DNA of 64,000 nt from an uncultured Nitrospira sp. GTDB taxonomy: Bacteria; Nitrospirota; Nitrospiria; Nitrospirales; Nitrospiraceae. Below are positions 34,733 to 43,746 of the stretch, one piece after another. Made by a program: the position numbers and the translations under genes. Positions within the stretch are counted from its first letter, which is position 1, and each line of letters begins with the position of its first letter. The notes below the pieces were generated by a model, which worked only from the letters and a program-made list of their open reading frames with translations, did not search any database and was not told the DNA's origin. Location of the stretch: assembly GCA_902500805.1 (NCBI GenBank), contig CABVSA010000002.1:1-64000 (forward strand), read 5' to 3'.

Positions 34733-35725
34733 GTGGTTACGGAATTAGTTGGAAAATCTGAGTCTGTTAAAGCGATCATGCACGCCAAGGTTAGAGTGGA
34801 TCTACAAGACGTCACTGATCCAGTGATCTCGATTGTGACTCCGTCACTCAATCATGGTCGCTTTTTGCGGCAAACGATCGAAAGCGTCGCGGCGCAGACC
34901 TTTCGAAGCTTTGAGCACATCGTTGTCGACGGGGGGTCTACGGATGATACTGTGAAGATTCTCAGCGAATTTCCCCATATCCGATGGGTATCTGAACGAG
35001 AGGAACACATTGTAGAGGCGTATGCAAAGGGCTTTGCCATGGCGCGAGGGCGGTACATCATTCAATGTTGCGTCTCCGATGGATTTCTCGATCCGAACTG
35101 GTTCAGAAAATGCGTGGAGATTCTTGAAAAGGATGATGAGGTATCGCTCGTATGGGGGTTTGCTCAAACCATGTCGGAGGACGGGGATTTATTGAATGTC
35201 TGCTTTCAGGATTTTTTTACGGACCCGCCTCCCCAGAAGCAAGACTTCCTGGCCTATTGGCTTGTAAGCGGATTTCCATTACCTGAAGGCAATTATTGTG
35301 TAAGAAACGAGGTGCTGAGATCGTGGTTTCCGGATGCACGGTCGACCGATTGGTTTCGAACCTGCCCCCATCTGGGGTTTATGTACCGATTTTTTACGCA
35401 AGGGTACAGCCCATACTTTATTCCGGTGGTGGCGAATTTCGGTCGCTTCCACCACGATCAGCGCAGCCGGCGCTTGAGCCACGTCGAGAAGCCTGCGGAA
35501 ACCGCTTACAGCAAGGCTGTAAAAGAGTACTGTGGTAGTGTCTTGCGCGGAAGAACGGCTCATCACTTTCGTAACGGCACGTCGCAGGTGATCGGGCAGA
35601 TTCAGTCGCATCAACTTCACGCATTGCGGAGGAAAATGTGGCGACATCGCTTGCTTCGGTCTCCTCTGCTCCGTCTCGACCCCTATACGCTCGTGACAAA
35701 ACTCAAAGGGCGCATGTTTCCTTGA
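34733..35725 (+). CDS. GT2-family glycosyltransferase
   Basis: Encodes 330 residues from a GTG at 34733; the ATG at 34778 is an alternative closer to the domain. The GT-A fold starts at SIVTPSLNHGRFLRQTIESV, with HIVVDGGSTDDTVKIL and a DxD-like SDGF in CCVSDGFLDPNWF. Likely it transfers a sugar from a nucleotide donor to a lipid-linked glycan at the cytoplasmic membrane face. The C-terminal 130 residues are basic and lack recognisable features. Confidence 0.88.
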   Translation: MVTELVGKSESVKAIMHAKVRVDLQDVTDPVISIVTPSLNHGRFLRQTIESVAAQTFRSFEHIVVDGGSTDDTVKILSEFPHIRWVSEREEHIVEAYAKGFAMARGRYIIQCCVSDGFLDPNWFRKCVEILEKDDEVSLVWGFAQTMSEDGDLLNVCFQDFFTDPPPQKQDFLAYWLVSGFPLPEGNYCVRNEVLRSWFPDARSTDWFRTCPHLGFMYRFFTQGYSPYFIPVVANFGRFHHDQRSRRLSHVEKPAETAYSKAVKEYCGSVLRGRTAHHFRNGTSQVIGQIQSHQLHALRRKMWRHRLLRSPLLRLDPYTLVTKLKGRMFP

Positions 35726-35876
35726 TACCGCTAAGGAGGAATGCTCCCAAAATTTTGAGATATATGGACTCCGTTTATGTTTTCATGTTTGCAGTCGCGG
35801 GATCAGCCTGGCATGATAAGAAAACCATCTTGGCGAGAAATATTTTGACGAAAGTTGAGGGGTGCGAACAGTAGCA

Positions 35877-37433
35877 ATGGCAACGTCACACCTGCCGTGC
35901 AAAAGATTGGATGTGCTTTTTGTTAACGCCGATTCTTCCTTGCAGGCCTATCAAGGACTAGCGAAGACCTATTCGGCGATTGAGCCCCCTACATGGGCGT
36001 TGTTGTTGGCCCAGTCATGTCGGGCCAAGAATTTTGGCGCGGCGATTTTAGATTGTGACGCAGAGAAGCTGTCATTACCTGAGTCGGTGAGTCGGATTCA
36101 GGATGCGAATCCGCGCCTGGTGGTGTTTGTCGTCTATGGGCAAAACCCCAATTCGGGGACGACCGGAATGATCGGTGCCAGCGCCCTCGCGAAGGAGGTC
36201 AAGCAACAGCATCCACATTTCCCGATCTGTTTCGTGGGATCTCATACTAGCGCGTTGCCCACGGAAGTCCTGCAACTTCCGTTCGTCGACATCGTGCTCC
36301 TGAATGAGGGAGTGTATGCACTGCATAATCTTTTGCAGACAGATCTCTGTTCCGGGCTGCAAGCCGTGAAGGGCATCGGATACAAAATCATCGAGTCCGA
36401 TGGAAAGAGTCGCCCGATCCTGAATGAGCCGCAATCGGTGGTTCCACAAGATCGTATGGATGTCGACATGCCTGGCTATGCATGGGATCTCCTGCCGTAC
36501 CGATCCCGACCGCTTGACTTATATCGGGCGCACTTTTGGCATGCCGAGTTCGACCATGAGAAACGTACTCCCTTTGCGGCCATCTATACATCGCTCGGAT
36601 GCACGTTTGCCTGTGATTTTTGCATGATCAACATTGTCAACCGGGTGGATAACAGCAATGGGGTTGATGCATCCCATTCGCGCGGGATGCGGTTTTGGAG
36701 CGCGAAGTTGATCACGGCTGAGCTCGAAAAGCTCGCAAAGCTGGGGGTGCAGACCATCCGGATCAGCGACGAAATGTTCTTCTTGAATCGGAAGTACTAC
36801 GAGCCTCTCTTACGGGACATCATCGAACGAGATTTGCGATTGAGGATGTGGGCCTACGCGCGAGTCGATACCGTACGACATGAGTATGTCAATTTGTTTA
36901 GACAGGCCGGTATCAATTGGTTGGCGCTTGGGATAGAAGCCGGTAACCAAACCGTGAGGCAGGAGGTTTCGAAGGGCTCTTTCCAGGAGGTCAACATCCG
37001 AGCCGTCTGCGATAAGGTACGGGCCGAGGGAATGAATATCATCAGTAACTACATTTTCGGATTCCCTGACGATACGTTGGCGACGATGAGGGAAACCCTG
37101 AATTTAGCGCTTGAGCTAAATACCGAGATGGCGAATATGTATCCCTGTCAGGCCTTGCCGGGAAGTCCGATGCATCATCTGGCCAAGCAGCAGGGCTGGA
37201 AATTGCCGGATAACTATAGCGGGTATGCGTTCTTGTCCTACGACAGTCAGCCGCTTCCCACCAAGCACGTCACGGCAGCGGACGTGTTGCGGTTTCGTGA
37301 TGACGCGTGGCAGCAATACTTTTCGAGCGCAGCATATCTCACGCTGGTTGAGACGAAGTTCGGTCAGAAGGAACGGGCAAATGTTGAAGCCATGGCCAAG
37401 GTGCCGTTGCGCCGGAAACTGCTCGGAGATTGA
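35877..37433 (+). CDS. B12-binding-domain radical SAM protein
   Basis: About 518 residues (a GTG at 35862 is also in frame; neither start has ideal SD spacing). The N-terminal 170 residues look like a cobalamin-binding Rossmann domain (VLFVNADSSLQAY, PPTWALLLAQSCRAKNFGAA, FPICFVGSHTSALPTEVL, VDIVLLNEG). The radical SAM cluster motif is canonical CTFACDFC (Cys242, 246, 249), followed by IRISDEMFFLN and an LGIEAGNQ strand. B12/radical-SAM enzymes often methylate unactivated carbons or phosphinates. Between a glycosyltransferase and a heptose kinase it may C-methylate or otherwise remodel a sugar (inference). Confidence 0.85.
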   Translation: MATSHLPCKRLDVLFVNADSSLQAYQGLAKTYSAIEPPTWALLLAQSCRAKNFGAAILDCDAEKLSLPESVSRIQDANPRLVVFVVYGQNPNSGTTGMIGASALAKEVKQQHPHFPICFVGSHTSALPTEVLQLPFVDIVLLNEGVYALHNLLQTDLCSGLQAVKGIGYKIIESDGKSRPILNEPQSVVPQDRMDVDMPGYAWDLLPYRSRPLDLYRAHFWHAEFDHEKRTPFAAIYTSLGCTFACDFCMINIVNRVDNSNGVDASHSRGMRFWSAKLITAELEKLAKLGVQTIRISDEMFFLNRKYYEPLLRDIIERDLRLRMWAYARVDTVRHEYVNLFRQAGINWLALGIEAGNQTVRQEVSKGSFQEVNIRAVCDKVRAEGMNIISNYIFGFPDDTLATMRETLNLALELNTEMANMYPCQALPGSPMHHLAKQQGWKLPDNYSGYAFLSYDSQPLPTKHVTAADVLRFRDDAWQQYFSSAAYLTLVETKFGQKERANVEAMAKVPLRRKLLGD

Positions 37434-37475
37434 CGTGACCACGATTCTTATGGCGGAGCGGGTGAGGCGCGAGGG

Positions 37476-38477
37476 ATGATCATTACGCGAACTCCGTTCC
37501 GCATTTCATTTTTTGGCGGCGGGACCGACTATCCGGCTTGGTATCAGGATCACGGCGGAGTAGTATTGGCGACCTCGATTGATAAATATTGCCATATCAG
37601 TTGCCGGTACCTCCCACCTTTTTTCGAGCACAAGCACCGTATCGTCTATTCAATCATCGAGAATGTGCGCCGAGTTGAGGAGATCAAGCACCCGGCTGTC
37701 CGTGCCATTCTTGCATGGGCGGGGTGCGATGATCGGGGGCTTGAGATTCACCACGACGGAGATCTGCCGGCACGATCGGGGCTCGGTTCTAGTTCGTCGT
37801 TTACGGTTGGCTTGATTCATGCGTTAGCGGCTTTGCGGGGCAGATACATTCCAAAAGACGAGCTCGCTGCCCAAGCGATCAATATGGAGCAGGACATCAT
37901 CAAGGAGAATGTCGGATCGCAGGATCAGATCTCAGCTGCATTCGGAGGATTCAATCGAATTGATTTCAAGCGTAACGATACCTTTCAGGTCTCACCTATC
38001 ATCCTGGCAAAGGACCGATTGCATGAGTTTCAATCGCATCTGATGCTGTGTTTTACGGGATTCTCACGGATCGCATCTGAGGTCGCCAAATCAAAGATTG
38101 AGAACTTCAAGAGCCGGGAGGCAGAGCTCCATCGCATGAAGGAGATGGTCGATGAAGCGATCATGATTCTTCAGAACCCCAGGACCTCGATCGACGAAGT
38201 TGGCCGATTGCTTCACGAGAGCTGGCTCTGTAAACGCAGTCTTTCCGACAGGGTCTCGACGCCGGAAATTGATCAGTTGTACGAAGAGGCGGTACGCGTC
38301 GGCGCGCTAGGCGGGAAGATTCTCGGAGCAGGCGGCGGAGGTTTTCTGCTGTTGTTTGTGAAGCCGGAGTTGCAATCAAAAGTTCAAGAGCGACTGAAGC
38401 ATTTGGTGCATGTGCCGTTCCGGTTTGAGAATTCAGGGAGTCGCGTGGTCTTGTACCAACCGAACGGGCTTTCTTGA
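37476..38477 (+). CDS. GHMP kinase, HddA-like (D-glycero-D-manno-heptose 7-phosphate kinase)
   Basis: Encodes 333 residues. The N-terminal TRTPFRISFFGGGTDYPAWY, the ATP loop PARSGLGSSSSFTVGLIHAL and the C-terminal GKILGAGGGGFLLLF are those of the HddA/sugar-kinase group of GHMP kinases. HddA phosphorylates C1 of the 7-phosphate in the GDP-D,D-heptose pathway. The HddC-like gene at 42037 and the GmhB domain at about 27.2 kb supply neighbouring steps. A GmhA isomerase is not seen in this window. Confidence 0.88.
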   Translation: MIITRTPFRISFFGGGTDYPAWYQDHGGVVLATSIDKYCHISCRYLPPFFEHKHRIVYSIIENVRRVEEIKHPAVRAILAWAGCDDRGLEIHHDGDLPARSGLGSSSSFTVGLIHALAALRGRYIPKDELAAQAINMEQDIIKENVGSQDQISAAFGGFNRIDFKRNDTFQVSPIILAKDRLHEFQSHLMLCFTGFSRIASEVAKSKIENFKSREAELHRMKEMVDEAIMILQNPRTSIDEVGRLLHESWLCKRSLSDRVSTPEIDQLYEEAVRVGALGGKILGAGGGGFLLLFVKPELQSKVQERLKHLVHVPFRFENSGSRVVLYQPNGLS

Positions 38478-38478
38478 A

Positions 38479-39456
38479 ATGGGGATGAAGCGGGATGCCG
38501 TCATCTATGTCGCGGGACATGCTGGTCTTATCGGCTCAGCGCTTGTTCGTCGCTTGGAGCGGGATGGGTATCGATCTCCCATCACGAGACGGCGGAACGA
38601 GTTAGACCTGCAGGATACCAGGGCGGTCAATGAATTTTTCGAGGAGGTTCATCCGGAGTATGTGATGCTTGCCGCAGGGCGAGTCGGCGGGATCATGGAA
38701 AATCAGTCATTTCCCGCTGACTTCATGGACGAGAATGTCGCCATTCAACTGAATGTGCTGAAGGCGGCCCGGAAAACTGGGGTGCGGAGGCTCATTCTGT
38801 TCGGCTCCTCCTGCATGTATCCCAGGGAATGTTCTCAGCCGATGGCCGAAACTGCGCTCTTGTCCGGCAATCCTGAACCGACCAGTTTGCCCTATGCCGT
38901 TTCCAAGCTCCTCGGAACGTACATGTGTCTTGCGTATAACAAACAAGACCATGATGTTCGATTTATCCCGGTGATTCCGAACAGCGCCTATGGGCCTCAT
39001 GACAATTTTGATCCGAAGTCAGCCCATGTTTTATCAGCCCTTCTGGCGCGCTTTCATGAGGCAAAATTGACCGGCGCTGAATCGGTTGGCTTGTGGGGCA
39101 GCGGCTCGCCCAGACGGGAGTTCGTTCACGCCGATGATATCGCAGATGCCTGTGTCCATCTCTTAGCGGAGGAAGATCTTACGGTCGAATTCCCCATCAA
39201 CATTGGGATTGGGCAGGATGTCTCGATCAAAGAGTTGGCAGAGTTGATAGCCGGTGTTGTGGGTTACCGGGGGGAACTGAATTGGGATTCGACTAAACCC
39301 GATGGTGCTCCTCGAAAACTCCTTGATAGTGCTCGGATCAGGTCCTTAGGCTGGAAGCCCTCCATCGGGCTTCGTGAGGGACTCACGGAGACGTACCGAT
39401 GGTATGGGGAGCATCTCAAAGCCGTGCGTGCTCCGATGCATGTGGAACAGCGGTAG
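38479..39456 (+). CDS. GDP-L-fucose synthase-like NAD(P)-dependent epimerase/reductase
   Basis: About 325 residues from the ATG at 38479 (ATG at 38485 also possible). The Rossmann motif is VAGHAGLIGSALVRRL. Fcl-family landmarks follow: LAAGRVGGIMENQSFPADFM, FGSSCMYPRECSQPM, the catalytic Tyr-Lys in PYAVSKLLG, and SPRREFVHADDIADACVHLL. Fcl epimerises and reduces GDP-4-keto-6-deoxymannose to GDP-fucose. In heptose clusters relatives act on GDP-4-keto-6-deoxyheptose. The HddA/HddC neighbours favour the latter, but no GMD-type 4,6-dehydratase is visible. Confidence 0.88.
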   Translation: MGMKRDAVIYVAGHAGLIGSALVRRLERDGYRSPITRRRNELDLQDTRAVNEFFEEVHPEYVMLAAGRVGGIMENQSFPADFMDENVAIQLNVLKAARKTGVRRLILFGSSCMYPRECSQPMAETALLSGNPEPTSLPYAVSKLLGTYMCLAYNKQDHDVRFIPVIPNSAYGPHDNFDPKSAHVLSALLARFHEAKLTGAESVGLWGSGSPRREFVHADDIADACVHLLAEEDLTVEFPINIGIGQDVSIKELAELIAGVVGYRGELNWDSTKPDGAPRKLLDSARIRSLGWKPSIGLREGLTETYRWYGEHLKAVRAPMHVEQR

Positions 39457-39558
39457 TCGGACTGGCACCGTGATGTTGCGATTGATCTGAGTGGGGTGAT
39501 TGGGTTTCAGGCAATAGCTGCCTCGCTTCATGCGTGTGGCATACGAAGGAATAGGACG

Positions 39559-40158
39559 ATGACAAAAGAAGAGTTGATTGAATTTGAAGAAGAAATCGCC
39601 ACGTTATTCAACGCGGGGAAAATTCGTGCCCCCATTCATCTGTATTATGGGAATGAAGAGGCGATCATCCAAGTCTTCCGCGCCATTCGGGCTCAGGACT
39701 GGGTGTTCTGTTCATGGCGGTCACATTATCAGTGCCTGCTCAAGGGCGTTCCCAAGAATCGGGTCCGTGATGAGATTCTGGCCGGACGGTCGATCTCCCT
39801 GTGTTTTCCTGAGCAACGTGTTTTCTCTTCTGCCATCGTCGGCGGGGTCTTGCCGATCGCCGTCGGGGCGGCCATGTCGATCAAACAGCGTGGGGAGGAT
39901 GCCATGGTCTACTGCTTCATGGGAGATATGACGGCTGAGACGGGTATTGCGCATGAATCAATCAAATACAGCCGAAACCACCGGTTGCCGATCCGCTTTA
40001 TCATCGAGGACAACGCAAAATCGGTCTGTACCGATACCAGGGAGACGTGGAATCAGCCTCGACTGACTTATGAAGAAGTCAATGATGAGTACATCAGCTA
40101 CTACCGCTACGAAACGAAGTATCCGCATGCCGGTGCCGGCGTGCGGGTCCAGTTTTAA
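39559..40158 (+). CDS. Short thiamine-diphosphate E1-alpha-like subunit
   Basis: About 199 residues from the ATG at 39559 (AAGGA eight bases upstream). The thiamine-diphosphate motif is recognisable as MGDMTAETGIAHESIKYSRN ending in FIIEDN, the GDG-x-N motif of transketolase/E1-alpha proteins. RSHYQCLLKG resembles the E1-alpha substrate region. At 199 residues it is well short of the usual 330-400. It forms a pair with the next gene, nine bases away. The context suggests ketol or acyl transfer to a nucleotide sugar rather than a 2-oxoacid dehydrogenase, since no E2/E3 genes are present. Confidence 0.82.
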   Translation: MTKEELIEFEEEIATLFNAGKIRAPIHLYYGNEEAIIQVFRAIRAQDWVFCSWRSHYQCLLKGVPKNRVRDEILAGRSISLCFPEQRVFSSAIVGGVLPIAVGAAMSIKQRGEDAMVYCFMGDMTAETGIAHESIKYSRNHRLPIRFIIEDNAKSVCTDTRETWNQPRLTYEEVNDEYISYYRYETKYPHAGAGVRVQF

Positions 40159-40166
40159 GGTGACCT

Positions 40167-40703
40167 ATGAAATATTTTGATGAGCTGAAGCGGTCGATGA
40201 ATTTCTTGGCACAAGATCCACGGACGGTGTTTCTGGGCCAGGCGGTGGCCGTTCCGGGAACAGGCATGAGCAACACGCTCAAGGAGGTGCCTGCCCATCG
40301 ATTGATCGAGCTGCCGGTGGCCGAGGAAATGCAAATGGGGATGACGACGGGTCTTGCACTCACCGGACTCATACCCGTCAGTGTTTTCCCGAGATGGAAT
40401 TTTCTGATCTTGGCGATCAACCAGTTGGTCAATCACCTGGACAAGATTCACCTGATGTCCAACGGAGGATACAAGACGAAGGCCATTATCCGGACGGGAA
40501 TCGGATCTCAGCGTCCGCTCCATCCGCAGCATCAGCATGTCGGAGACTTTACGGAGGCGATCCGCATGATGTGCAGCACGGTAGAAATCATTCGTTTGGA
40601 AGAACCCAAAGATGTCTTCCCGGCCTATGAGTGGGCGTTGCAGCGTGAGGATGGACACAGCACGATCATTGTTGAGTACGGAGACTATTACAACGAGAAA
40701 TAA
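40167..40703 (+). CDS. Short E1-beta/transketolase pyrimidine-domain subunit
   Basis: Encodes 178 residues. It matches the pyrimidine-binding domain of E1-beta: RTVFLGQAVAVPGTGMSNTL and ELPVAEEMQMGMTTGLALTG, including the conserved Glu that activates thiamine diphosphate, then LIPVSVFPRWNFLILAINQL. The C-terminal transketolase domain of ordinary E1-beta (about 320 residues) is absent. With the preceding gene it makes a complete minimal active site split over two polypeptides. Confidence 0.85.
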   Translation: MKYFDELKRSMNFLAQDPRTVFLGQAVAVPGTGMSNTLKEVPAHRLIELPVAEEMQMGMTTGLALTGLIPVSVFPRWNFLILAINQLVNHLDKIHLMSNGGYKTKAIIRTGIGSQRPLHPQHQHVGDFTEAIRMMCSTVEIIRLEEPKDVFPAYEWALQREDGHSTIIVEYGDYYNEK

Positions 40704-40859
40704 CAGGGCAGTGAAACAACCAGCCGGATTCGTTCTCGTAGTACTAGTCAGCACCTAAAATCTTAGCAGGGCGGCATTCTTGAGCCGTCTAAATTGTCCG
40801 ACCACAACTTGGAGCGGCGAAATTGGATCGATGGCTCCCATGAATGTGAATAGGTCGTT

Positions 40860-42029
40860 ATGAAATATCCTCTCATGCGGAACAACATTCTCCGTGAAGA
40901 TTTGGATGCAGTGATTGAGCATCTCAAACAGGACGATCCGATCCTGACGCATGGCCAGAATGTGCGGGATTTTGAGGCTGAATGGTCCGCGTGGTTGGGC
41001 GTGAAACACAGTGTGTTCGTCAATTCCGGAGCGTCCGCGAATCTCCTGACGATGGCGATTCTAAAAGTCCGCTATCCCGAGGGCGGCGAAGTGATCGTTC
41101 CACCATTGGCGTGGATCTCCGATATCGCTTCAGTATTGCAGAATGGATTCACTCCAGTCTTCGTCGACATCGATCCTAGAACCCTAGGGATGGATCCCAA
41201 GAGGATTTGCGCGGCCATCACAGACCGAACCCGCGCGGTATTCTTGACCCATGTGCAAGGGTTCGATGCATTGGACGATGCGCTGTTGACTGAGTTGCAA
41301 CAGCGAAGGGTTCCACTAATCGAAGACGTCTGTGAATCTCATGGGGCTACGCATCAAGGCCGGAAGTTGGGAGGTTTCGGCTGGATATCGAATTTCTCCT
41401 TCTACTACGCGCATCACATGAGTACGATCGAGGGAGGGATGGTTTGCACGAATGACCAGGAGGTGTATCAGCAGGTGCGCATGTTGCGCTCGCACGGGAT
41501 GGTTCGAGAGGCCAATGATCCGGCTGTGCTTGCGGCGTACCGGTCAACGTATCCGGAATTGAACCCCGATTTCATTTTTGCATTTCCCGCCTATAACACA
41601 CGCAACACGGAAATCGGCGGCATCCTGGGCCGAAGCCAGCTCAGGCGTCTGGATCGTAATGTGAAACGACGGACAGACAACCTGTTGCGGTTTATGAAAC
41701 AACTTGATGCAAGCAAGTACCGTACTGATTTCAAGGTTGAAGGGTCCAGTAATTATGCTTTCAATCTTATCTTGAAACGTCCGGACAAGGTCTTGGTTGA
41801 GCGTGTGATGAAGGTGATGCGTGAGGCCGGGGTCGAGTTCCGACGAGGGAGCGCGGGTGGTGGTAATCAGATTCGCCAGCCGTATCTGAAAGGCGTTGTT
41901 CCCAAGGATCACCATCTGGGGTTCCCCGAAACCGAACATATCCACTTTTATGGTTTCTACATCGGCAACTATCCGGATTTGCGTGATGAAGAGATCGATG
42001 AGCTGTGCCAAATTCTGAACTCCGCATGA
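40860..42029 (+). CDS. DegT/DnrJ/EryC1-family PLP enzyme with His for Lys (ColD-like 3-dehydratase candidate)
   Basis: Encodes 389 residues with the fold-type I sugar aminotransferase pattern: VFVNSGASANLLTM, PPLAWISDIASVLQNGFTPV, HVQGFDALDD, EDVCESHGA. Where aminotransferases have the internal-aldimine lysine, this protein has YYAHHMSTIEGGM, with His185-His186. ColD (GDP-4-keto-6-deoxymannose 3-dehydratase) and RfbH-type enzymes carry such a His and remove the 3-hydroxyl instead of transaminating. I therefore infer a 3-deoxygenation step on a 4-keto sugar nucleotide. Neighbours are a thiamine-diphosphate pair and an HddC-like gene. Confidence 0.85.
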   Translation: MKYPLMRNNILREDLDAVIEHLKQDDPILTHGQNVRDFEAEWSAWLGVKHSVFVNSGASANLLTMAILKVRYPEGGEVIVPPLAWISDIASVLQNGFTPVFVDIDPRTLGMDPKRICAAITDRTRAVFLTHVQGFDALDDALLTELQQRRVPLIEDVCESHGATHQGRKLGGFGWISNFSFYYAHHMSTIEGGMVCTNDQEVYQQVRMLRSHGMVREANDPAVLAAYRSTYPELNPDFIFAFPAYNTRNTEIGGILGRSQLRRLDRNVKRRTDNLLRFMKQLDASKYRTDFKVEGSSNYAFNLILKRPDKVLVERVMKVMREAGVEFRRGSAGGGNQIRQPYLKGVVPKDHHLGFPETEHIHFYGFYIGNYPDLRDEEIDELCQILNSA

Positions 42030-42036
42030 GAGTGCC

Positions 42037-42738
42037 ATGCCTTCGGCTGTGATTCTTGCCGGCGGGCTCGGGACCAGGTTGCGCAGCGCCGTGCCGGACC
42101 TTCCCAAGCCCATGGCCCCGATCAACGGCCGTCCCTTTCTTGAACATCAGCTCGATTATTGGATCAACCAGGGGGTCAGCCGGTTTGTGTTGTCCGTAGG
42201 ATACCGGCATGAAGCTATTACCGGTCATTTCGGGGCTCACTATAAAGGTGTTGAGATCGAGTATGCTATTGAGGATCAACCGTTAGGAACCGGTGGTGGG
42301 TTGTTACTTGCTGTGGAGAAACTCGATCAGGATAAGCCGTTCTTGCTCTTGAACGGAGATACGTACTTCGAGGCGGACTGGAATGCATTGGATGTCTTTG
42401 CCGTGGAGCATGAGGCGGACTGGTGTTTTTCATTGTTCGAGACGAGCGAGAGGGGACGGTATATGGGCATCGAGATGTCCGCTCAGGGACGGATCACCTT
42501 GTTGAAGTCCGGGGTTGAGCAGGGGCCTCGTCTTGCCAATGGGGGAGTGTATTGGGTACATCCGCGTGCGTTGTCCGGGACTTGGAGGCTGGGTGAAAAA
42601 TTATCGTTGGAAGACGATTTGTTTCCTCACGCACTCACGGCCGGACGTCGGTTATGTGGGATAGAGTTTGGTGGGACCTTTATCGATATTGGGGTCCCTG
42701 ATGACTATCATCGAGCCTCAAGCTTGTTGGTAGGTTAG
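42037..42738 (+). CDS. HddC-like sugar-1-phosphate guanylyltransferase
   Basis: Encodes 233 residues of nucleotidyltransferase fold: VILAGGLGTRLRSAVPDLPK, PMAPINGRPFLEHQLDYWIN, LGTGGGLL and LLNGDTYFEADW. The length and the DLPKPMAPI pattern match HddC (D-glycero-alpha-D-manno-heptose-1-phosphate guanylyltransferase) better than the larger RfbA/GalU types. Start is eight bases after the DegT-family gene's stop. With HddA and GmhB it would give GDP-D-glycero-D-manno-heptose. Confidence 0.88.
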   Translation: MPSAVILAGGLGTRLRSAVPDLPKPMAPINGRPFLEHQLDYWINQGVSRFVLSVGYRHEAITGHFGAHYKGVEIEYAIEDQPLGTGGGLLLAVEKLDQDKPFLLLNGDTYFEADWNALDVFAVEHEADWCFSLFETSERGRYMGIEMSAQGRITLLKSGVEQGPRLANGGVYWVHPRALSGTWRLGEKLSLEDDLFPHALTAGRRLCGIEFGGTFIDIGVPDDYHRASSLLVG

Positions 42739-42777
42739 TGCTGGCATGAGCGATCAATCAACGGAGAGGACACGACG

Positions 42778-43716
42778 ATGAGCTATAACATTCTTGTGAC
42801 CGGTGGCGCAGGCTATCTCGGCTCTACTTTGGTGCCGGATCTCCTTCAACAAGGCCACAATGTCACGGTGCTGGATAACTTTATGTACAAGCAGGCCAGC
42901 CTGAATCATGTATGTCATCATCCCAAGTTTTCAGTCGTGAAAGGTGATATCCGTATCGAAAGCGTGATGGCTCCGTTGATCAAGAAGGCCGACGTTGTGA
43001 TTCCATTAGCCGCGCTGGTGGGAGCTCCGATGTGCAGCCAGGACCCGGTGGGCGCAACTACCGTCAATCATGACGCCATACTGTTGATGTTGAAACTGTT
43101 GTCGAAGCAGCAGATGGTTCTGATGCCTACTACCAACAGTGCCTACGGTACTGGGGATCAGAACAATTTTTGCACGGAAGAATCTCCATTGAATCCTATT
43201 TCTCTCTACGCCAAGGAGAAGGTCGGCATTGAAAAGGAGCTGATGCAGCGGGAGAACGCCATCAGTTTTCGTCTGGCGACCGTATTTGGGATGTCGCCGC
43301 GCATGCGGATCGATTTGTTGGTAAACGATTTTACCTATCGGGCTGTGTACGATCGCTTTGTGGTGTTGTTTGAGAGTTCCTTTAAGCGAAACTATGTGCA
43401 TGTGCGTGATATTTCACGCGTCTTTCAGCACGGCATTGAACATTTCGGCAAGATGAAAGGTCAGATCTACAATGTCGGTCTGTCTGATGCCAATGTGTCG
43501 AAAAGAGAGTTGTGCGAGCATATCCAGAAACAGGTTCCAGACTTCGTGTTCGTCGATGCTCCGGTCGGTAAGGATCCGGATCAGCGAAACTACATTGTTT
43601 CTAACGCCAAAATCGAATCGACCGGATTTAAGCCGCTCTACTCACTTGATATAGGGATCAGCGACTTGATTAAGGGATACGCAATGATCAAGAACACGCG
43701 CTATGGGAATGTGTGA
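42778..43716 (+). CDS. NAD-dependent epimerase/dehydratase (extended SDR)
   Basis: Encodes 312 residues behind a good GGAGAGGA. Rossmann motif ILVTGGAGYLGSTLVPDLLQ, Tyr-Lys pair in ISLYAKEKVGIE, and NYVHVRDISRVF typical of the family. Unlike the Fcl-like gene it cannot be assigned a specific reaction. Epimerisation or reduction of a 4-keto nucleotide sugar is likely. It probably belongs to the same sugar pathway as its four upstream neighbours. Confidence 0.88.
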   Translation: MSYNILVTGGAGYLGSTLVPDLLQQGHNVTVLDNFMYKQASLNHVCHHPKFSVVKGDIRIESVMAPLIKKADVVIPLAALVGAPMCSQDPVGATTVNHDAILLMLKLLSKQQMVLMPTTNSAYGTGDQNNFCTEESPLNPISLYAKEKVGIEKELMQRENAISFRLATVFGMSPRMRIDLLVNDFTYRAVYDRFVVLFESSFKRNYVHVRDISRVFQHGIEHFGKMKGQIYNVGLSDANVSKRELCEHIQKQVPDFVFVDAPVGKDPDQRNYIVSNAKIESTGFKPLYSLDIGISDLIKGYAMIKNTRYGNV

Positions 43717-43746
43717 AAATATAGTTCCTCAACATAACTAATAGTT

